From the NCBI GenBank assembly GCA_031374115.1, contig JANMNO010000193.1, positions 1 through 26,856 of the forward strand: DNA of 26,856 nt. Reading direction: 5' to 3'. The position numbers were made by a program, and so were the translations under genes. The stretch comes from JAKFWF01 sp031374115 (GTDB lineage Bacteria; Pseudomonadota; Alphaproteobacteria; Rhizobiales; Hyphomicrobiaceae). A model generated the notes under the pieces. That model was given only the letters and a program-made list of their open reading frames with translations, did no database searches and was not told where the DNA came from. Shown here piece after piece: positions 22,494 through 26,856 of this stretch; positions within the stretch are counted from its first letter, which is position 1, and each line of letters begins with the position of its first letter.

Positions 22494-24377
22494 ATGCAAG
22501 CGCGGGAACTCGCGAAGCGAAGCCGGGGCCGTATGGCGCCGACCGACATCAGCAATCCAAAGTACTTTCATAAGGTTGTCGATTGCCAGTGGGCATGTCC
22601 GACGCATACACCGGTGCCGGAATACATTCGGCTGATCGCGCAGGGCCGCTACGCTGCGGCCTACATGTTGAATTGGGAAAGCAACGTATTCCCCGGCATC
22701 CTGGGTCGCGTTTGCGATCGGCCGTGTGAGCCTGCCTGCCGCCGCGGCCGCGTGCAAGTTGGCGATGAGAGTAACGCCAAAGATCCTTCGCTCAAAAATG
22801 CCGAACCAGTCGCAATTTGCCGCCTGAAGCGGGTCGCCGCCGACAATAAAGGCGATATCGACGCATTTATGCCGGAGGTAGCGGCCGCTAACGGCAAGCG
22901 GATCGCGCTGCTTGGGGGTGGACCCGCTTCCCTGACCGTCGCTCGCGACTTGGCGCCGCTCGGCTACGAGATCACGCTTTTCGAGAAGGACCCCCGGGGC
23001 GGTGGCTTGATGCGCACCAACATTCCCTCGTTCCGCTTACCGGAATCAGTGCTTGATGAGGAAGTGAGCCGTATTCTGGGCTTTGGCATCAAGACGCGCT
23101 TCGGCCACGAGGTGAAGAGCTTAAGGTCGGTGATCGAAGAAGGCTTTGATGCGGTATTCGTCGGCACCGGCGCGCCAAAGGGCAAGGATCTCCAAATTCC
23201 CGGCCGCCGCGAAGCCGCCAAAAACATTCAACTTGGCATCGACTTTCTGACCTCCGTCGCCTTCGGTCATGTGGAGAAAATTGGCCGCCGCGTAATCGTG
23301 ATTGGCGGCGGCAATACCGCGATGGATTGTTGCCGGACCGCGCTACGCATGGGTGCTGAAGCGGTAACCGTCACGGTTCGATCGCCGCGCAAGGTGATGA
23401 AAGCGTCCGAGTGGGAAATCAAGGATACGCTTCACGAGGGCATCCCGATCCTCGACAATCACGCACCGAAAGAGTTCCTAACCGAAAACGGCGTTCTCGT
23501 TGGTGCCGTGTTCGAGAAAATGATCGAACGAGGCGTTGACACCAAGGGCCGCCCCAAGCTGGTGGCATCGGGCGAATTGATTACCATCGCCTGCGATGAC
23601 GTGCTGTTGGCGATCGGCCAAGAGAACGCGTTCAACTGGATCGAACGGGACCTAGGCATCGAATTTGGCGAGTGGGGCATGCCGAAAGTAGATCGCGTCA
23701 CGTTCATGTCCAGCCGCCCCGGCGTCCTTTTCGGCGGCGATGCGGCGTGGGGTCCGGAGAACATCATATGGGCCGTCGCCCACGGCCATCACGCGGCAAT
23801 CTCCATCGATGCGCATTGCCACGGCCGCACGATCACCGAGCGCCCGGCCCCCGGCCATACGCTCGTCGCGCAGAAGATGGGCATCCACGAGTGGTCCTAT
23901 CACAACAACTACGACCCGGCCGACCGCACCGGGGTGCCGCACGCCGAACTCAAGACAGCGCTCAAGAACTTGAAGATCGAGGTCGAGTTGGGCTTCGACG
24001 ACAAGCTGGCCGCGCGGGAAGTCGAACGCTGCCTGAATTGCGATGTGCAAACTGTATTCACCGAGAATTTGTGCATCGAATGCGACGCCTGCATGGACAT
24101 CTGTCCAGTCGACTGCATCAACTTCGTTCACAACGACGAGGAGGCGGCCCTTCGCGTGCAGCTTCGCGTGCCGGCGCTCAATACCGGCCAGGAACTCTAC
24201 ATATCCAGTAATCTGAAGACCGGACGGATCATGGCCAAGGATGAAGACATGTGTCTTCACTGCGGATTGTGCGCCGAGCGCTGCCCGACCGGCGCCTGGG
24301 ACATGCAGAAATTCATGTACGTCGAAGCGCAAGCATCGAAAGCCTGCCTTACGCATCACAACGCCTACATTCGCTGA
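22494..24377 (+). CDS. GltD-like NAD(P)-dependent flavoprotein fused to a two-cluster ferredoxin domain
   Basis: Predicted 627-aa iron-sulfur flavoprotein. The N-terminal domain has Cys ligands C31, C35, C74, C78 and C82, as in glutamate-synthase small subunit and dihydropyrimidine dehydrogenase. The FAD Rossmann motif is ALLGGGPAS (about 138-146), and the NAD(P) motif VIVIGGGNTAMD follows near 260. Near the C-terminus two CxxCxxCxxxCP motifs (C527-C537 and C587-C597) make a 2[4Fe-4S] ferredoxin domain absent from ordinary GltD. It is 40 bp upstream of the 2-oxoacid oxidoreductase subunit gene, and no GltB-type large subunit is present. I infer that it passes electrons between that enzyme and NAD(P). 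GAGGTGGA precedes the ATG. Confidence 0.85.
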   Translation: MQARELAKRSRGRMAPTDISNPKYFHKVVDCQWACPTHTPVPEYIRLIAQGRYAAAYMLNWESNVFPGILGRVCDRPCEPACRRGRVQVGDESNAKDPSLKNAEPVAICRLKRVAADNKGDIDAFMPEVAAANGKRIALLGGGPASLTVARDLAPLGYEITLFEKDPRGGGLMRTNIPSFRLPESVLDEEVSRILGFGIKTRFGHEVKSLRSVIEEGFDAVFVGTGAPKGKDLQIPGRREAAKNIQLGIDFLTSVAFGHVEKIGRRVIVIGGGNTAMDCCRTALRMGAEAVTVTVRSPRKVMKASEWEIKDTLHEGIPILDNHAPKEFLTENGVLVGAVFEKMIERGVDTKGRPKLVASGELITIACDDVLLAIGQENAFNWIERDLGIEFGEWGMPKVDRVTFMSSRPGVLFGGDAAWGPENIIWAVAHGHHAAISIDAHCHGRTITERPAPGHTLVAQKMGIHEWSYHNNYDPADRTGVPHAELKTALKNLKIEVELGFDDKLAAREVERCLNCDVQTVFTENLCIECDACMDICPVDCINFVHNDEEAALRVQLRVPALNTGQELYISSNLKTGRIMAKDEDMCLHCGLCAERCPTGAWDMQKFMYVEAQASKACLTHHNAYIR

Positions 24378-24417
24378 GCTCCTCCGAAAGCCCAGCACTT
24401 GATAAGGTCGACGCTAA

Positions 24418-26241
24418 ATGAGTGGCATCAACGATTTCGTCGTCAAGTTCGCAACGGTCAACGGGTCCGGCTCTGCGAGCGCAAACACGATGTTCGCCAA
24501 GACGCTGTTCCGGATGGGCATCCCCGTGAGCCCGAAGAACATCTTCCCCTCGAACATCCAGGGTTTGCCGACCTGGTACGAGGTGCGCGTTTCGGAGAAA
24601 GGCTACCTTGCCCGGCGCGACGGCATCGACCTGATGGTCGCTATGAACCCGCAAACGTATAAGGAGGACGCAGCCGAAGTCGTCAAAGGTGGCTGGCTGC
24701 TCTATGATAGCTCGATGCCACGCAACTGGGGTCGCGACGACATTCACGTCCTGCCGGTGCCCATCGCTGCCATGTGTGCCAAGAAATGGACCGACCCGCG
24801 CCAACGCCAGCTGTTCAAGAACATGGTGTACGTAGGTGCCCTGGCCGGCCTGCTCGACATGGATGTCGAGGTGATCAAGCAGGTGGTCGCGGATCAGTTG
24901 AAGGGCAAGGAAAAGCTCGTCTCCGCCAACATGGAGGCTGTCGCCTTGGGCCGCCAATACGCCATTGAAAACTTCCCGTGCCCGCTGCCGATTGCCGTTC
25001 GGCACGCAGCCGGCGCCAAGGGCAAGATCCTGGTATCGGGGAACGAGGCCGGGGGCCTTGGCGCGGTGTACGCCGGTGCAACCGTATGCGCTTGGTACCC
25101 GATCACGCCTTCGACCTCGCTGCCGGAGGGTTTCGAAAAGCACGCCCGGCGCTTGCGCACCACGAAGGAAGGCAAACGCCTATACGGTATCGTACAGGCC
25201 GAAGACGAGCTCGCGGCAATTGGCATTGCCATCGGCGCTGGTTGGAATGGCGCTCGCGCGTTCACCGCCACCTCCGGGCCTGGCGTCTCGCTGATGAGCG
25301 AGTTCCTGGGGCTGGCATATTTCGCCGAAGTGCCAGTGGTGCTGTTTAATATCCAACGTGGCGGCCCTTCGACCGGTATGCCGACTCGCACCGGCCAACC
25401 TGATATCGTCTCGTGCGCCTATGCATCGCACGGCGACACCAAGCACGTTCTGCTGTTCCCATCGGACCCGACCGAATGCTTCTCGCTGGGGGCCGAAGCG
25501 TTCAATCTCGCGGAAAGATTGCAGGCACCGGTGATGGTGCTGTCCGATCTCGACATCGGCATGAACGACTGGGTGTGCGAACCCTTCACTTGGGACGACG
25601 AAGTCAAGGCCGATCGCGGCAAAGTACTTTCAGCCGAGCAATTGGAGAGCTTCAAAGAAACGCGTGGCCAGCCGTGGGGCCGATACCGCGACATTGACGG
25701 TGACGCGATACCCTACCGCACCTTACCCGGCACGCACCCAACAATGGGCGCATTCTTCACACGCGGCACCAGCCACGACGAGAACGCACGCTATACGGAA
25801 GACGGCCATATCCACGCACGCATGATCGACCGCATTCGCCGCAAGTTCGACACCGCCGCCAGGATGGTACCGAAACCCGAGATCACCACACGTGATGCAA
25901 AATCGAAAATCGGACTGATTTATTTCGGTGCAACCACACCTGCTGTGCACGAGTCGCTCGACGAATTGCAGGCCGTGGGCGTGAAGATCAACGCTCTACG
26001 TTTGCGGGCCTTCCCGTTCACCGAGGAAGTGCTGGCGTTTTGTGCGTCCCACGACAAGATTTTCGTTGTCGAACAAAACCGCGACGGCCAGATGCGCCAA
26101 CTGCTGATGGTCGAAGCCAACGTGCCCGGCGCCAAGCTGATCGCGACACTGAGCTACGATGGCATGCCGACCACCGCCGCATTCATCACCGGCGCCGTCC
26201 TCAAACACTTGCAGCCGGCCAAAGCCCAGGCAGCCGAATAA
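24418..26241 (+). CDS. 2-Oxoacid:acceptor oxidoreductase, fused gamma-alpha subunit
   Basis: Predicted 607-aa cytoplasmic subunit of a CoA-dependent 2-oxoacid:ferredoxin oxidoreductase, probably 2-oxoglutarate (KorA-like). Residues about 1-190 are the gamma domain (TVNGSGSASANTMFAKTLFRMG and following). From about 200 the alpha part begins, with CAWYPITPSTSLPEGFEKH, AEDELAAIGIAIGAGWNGARAFTATSGPG and NIQRGGPSTGMPTRTGQPD. The C-terminal transketolase-like domain ends near 590. No iron-sulfur motif is present in this subunit, so electrons must leave through the beta subunit and the upstream flavoprotein. AAGG lies upstream of the ATG. It is 40 bp after the flavoprotein and 28 bp before the beta gene. 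Other 2-oxoacids (pyruvate, branched-chain, aryl) remain possible. Confidence 0.88.
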   Translation: MSGINDFVVKFATVNGSGSASANTMFAKTLFRMGIPVSPKNIFPSNIQGLPTWYEVRVSEKGYLARRDGIDLMVAMNPQTYKEDAAEVVKGGWLLYDSSMPRNWGRDDIHVLPVPIAAMCAKKWTDPRQRQLFKNMVYVGALAGLLDMDVEVIKQVVADQLKGKEKLVSANMEAVALGRQYAIENFPCPLPIAVRHAAGAKGKILVSGNEAGGLGAVYAGATVCAWYPITPSTSLPEGFEKHARRLRTTKEGKRLYGIVQAEDELAAIGIAIGAGWNGARAFTATSGPGVSLMSEFLGLAYFAEVPVVLFNIQRGGPSTGMPTRTGQPDIVSCAYASHGDTKHVLLFPSDPTECFSLGAEAFNLAERLQAPVMVLSDLDIGMNDWVCEPFTWDDEVKADRGKVLSAEQLESFKETRGQPWGRYRDIDGDAIPYRTLPGTHPTMGAFFTRGTSHDENARYTEDGHIHARMIDRIRRKFDTAARMVPKPEITTRDAKSKIGLIYFGATTPAVHESLDELQAVGVKINALRLRAFPFTEEVLAFCASHDKIFVVEQNRDGQMRQLLMVEANVPGAKLIATLSYDGMPTTAAFITGAVLKHLQPAKAQAAE

Positions 26242-26269
26242 CCATCCCGCACCGGGAGAGAGAACGAAC

Positions 26270-26856
26270 ATGTCCTATATTGCAAAACCATCGGCCTACC
26301 ATCCCGCGCTCAAGAAGAACGAGCTGGGCCTGACGCACCGCGACTACGAAGGCACGATGTCGACGCTGTGCGCTGGTTGCGGGCATGACAGCATCACAGC
26401 CGCCCTGATCGAGGCCGCATTCGAACTGGACCTTCCCGCTCACCGCATCGCCAAGGTTTCTGGCATCGGCTGCTCATCTAAAACACCAACATATTTTCTT
26501 GGCCGCAGCCACGGCTTCAATTCCGTGCACGGGCGCATGCCTTCGGTAACGACCGGTGCTGCGATGGCCAATCGCGAGCTCGTATACATCGGCGTTTCGG
26601 GAGATGGCGACACCGCATCGATCGGCCTTGGCCAGTTCTGTCACGCGGTGCGGCGCAAGCTGAATATGACGTACCTCGTTATGAACAACGGCTGCTACGG
26701 CCTGACCAAGGGCCAATTCTCAGCCACCAACGACAAGGCATCACCCTCCAAAAAGGGTGACGCAAACCCATTCGAAGCGATTGATCTTTGCCAGCTGGCA
26801 ATCCAACTCGGCGCGGGCTTTGTCGCGCGCTCATTTTCCGGCGACAAGAACCAGCT
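26270..26856 (+). CDS. 2-Oxoacid:ferredoxin oxidoreductase beta subunit (cut by window end)
   Basis: The first 195 residues of the TPP-binding beta subunit, continuing past the right edge. CAGCGH (34-39) supplies Cys ligands of the usual [4Fe-4S] cluster, and KVSGIGCSSKTP carries another. TPP/Mg binding is seen in GVSGDGDTASIGLGQF and the closing VMNNGCYGLTKGQFS; the latter form is typical of KorB-like enzymes. A GGGAGAG ribosome-binding site lies upstream of the ATG. It is the third gene of the cluster with the fused gamma-alpha subunit. Confidence 0.92.
   Translation, partial: MSYIAKPSAYHPALKKNELGLTHRDYEGTMSTLCAGCGHDSITAALIEAAFELDLPAHRIAKVSGIGCSSKTPTYFLGRSHGFNSVHGRMPSVTTGAAMANRELVYIGVSGDGDTASIGLGQFCHAVRRKLNMTYLVMNNGCYGLTKGQFSATNDKASPSKKGDANPFEAIDLCQLAIQLGAGFVARSFSGDKNQ

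Noticed and set aside
23652..24398. 248-codon minus-strand frame opposite the flavoprotein gene
   Set aside because: It lies antisense to the ferredoxin domain, whose Cys motifs are unambiguous.
1..26856. CRISPR arrays, insertion sequences, phage or integrase genes
   Set aside because: No regularly spaced repeats, transposase or integrase motifs were seen in any frame; the only mobile-element-like sign is the 12-bp inverted repeat around the ATPase gene.

Overview
The window looks like a chromosomal segment of an alphaproteobacterium, most likely a member of the Hyphomicrobiales (Rhizobiales). The support is a CpdR-type cell-cycle receiver protein next to an N-formylglutamate amidohydrolase gene, followed by an MmgR/suhB-type small RNA and a HisN-type phosphatase. 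A Cys-poor ribosomal protein L36 and a tRNA-Val with encoded CCA fit as well. No insertion sequence, phage gene, CRISPR array or rRNA was seen.

Left part (1-6.8 kb), mostly core genes: a secreted MltB-type lytic transglycosylase (-), purN (+), an exported TPR protein (-), rpmJ and tRNA-Val(GAC) (-), cpdR (-), an N-formylglutamate amidohydrolase (+), an sRNA on the minus strand, hisN (+) and dapE (-). hisN and dapE converge with a 3-bp gap. purN and the TPR gene share bases of their stop codons.

Middle part (6.9-15.2 kb): a compact minus-strand gene run read from right to left. It holds a gentisate 1,2-dioxygenase-like bicupin, an IolE-type inosose dehydratase, an inositol-monophosphatase-family enzyme, a periplasmic binding protein, a long fused permease, an ABC ATPase and an IolG-type inositol dehydrogenase. 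The transporter belongs to the ferric-iron/hexose-phosphate (FbpABC/AfuABC) class. With a phosphatase, a dehydrogenase and a dehydratase of inositol metabolism around it, the best reading is uptake of a phosphorylated inositol, dephosphorylation in the cytoplasm, and entry into the inositol catabolic route. This is the main candidate for an undescribed system here; its substrate is inferred.

Right-middle part (15.2-20.9 kb): a cytochrome P450 (+) diverges from the bicupin gene. Next come an orphan AAA/STAND-like ATPase (-) whose two flanks carry a 12-bp inverted repeat, then a Rieske oxygenase alpha subunit and an MttB-superfamily methyltransferase, both on the minus strand. The last two suggest handling of a methylated or quaternary amine.

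Right part (21.0-26.9 kb), plus strand: argJ (arginine biosynthesis), then a three-gene cluster of a GltD-like flavoprotein fused to a two-cluster ferredoxin domain, a gamma-alpha fused 2-oxoacid:acceptor oxidoreductase subunit, and its TPP-binding beta subunit, which is cut by the window edge. This cluster probably couples CoA-dependent oxidation of a 2-oxoacid (or the reverse carboxylation) to an NAD(P) pool.
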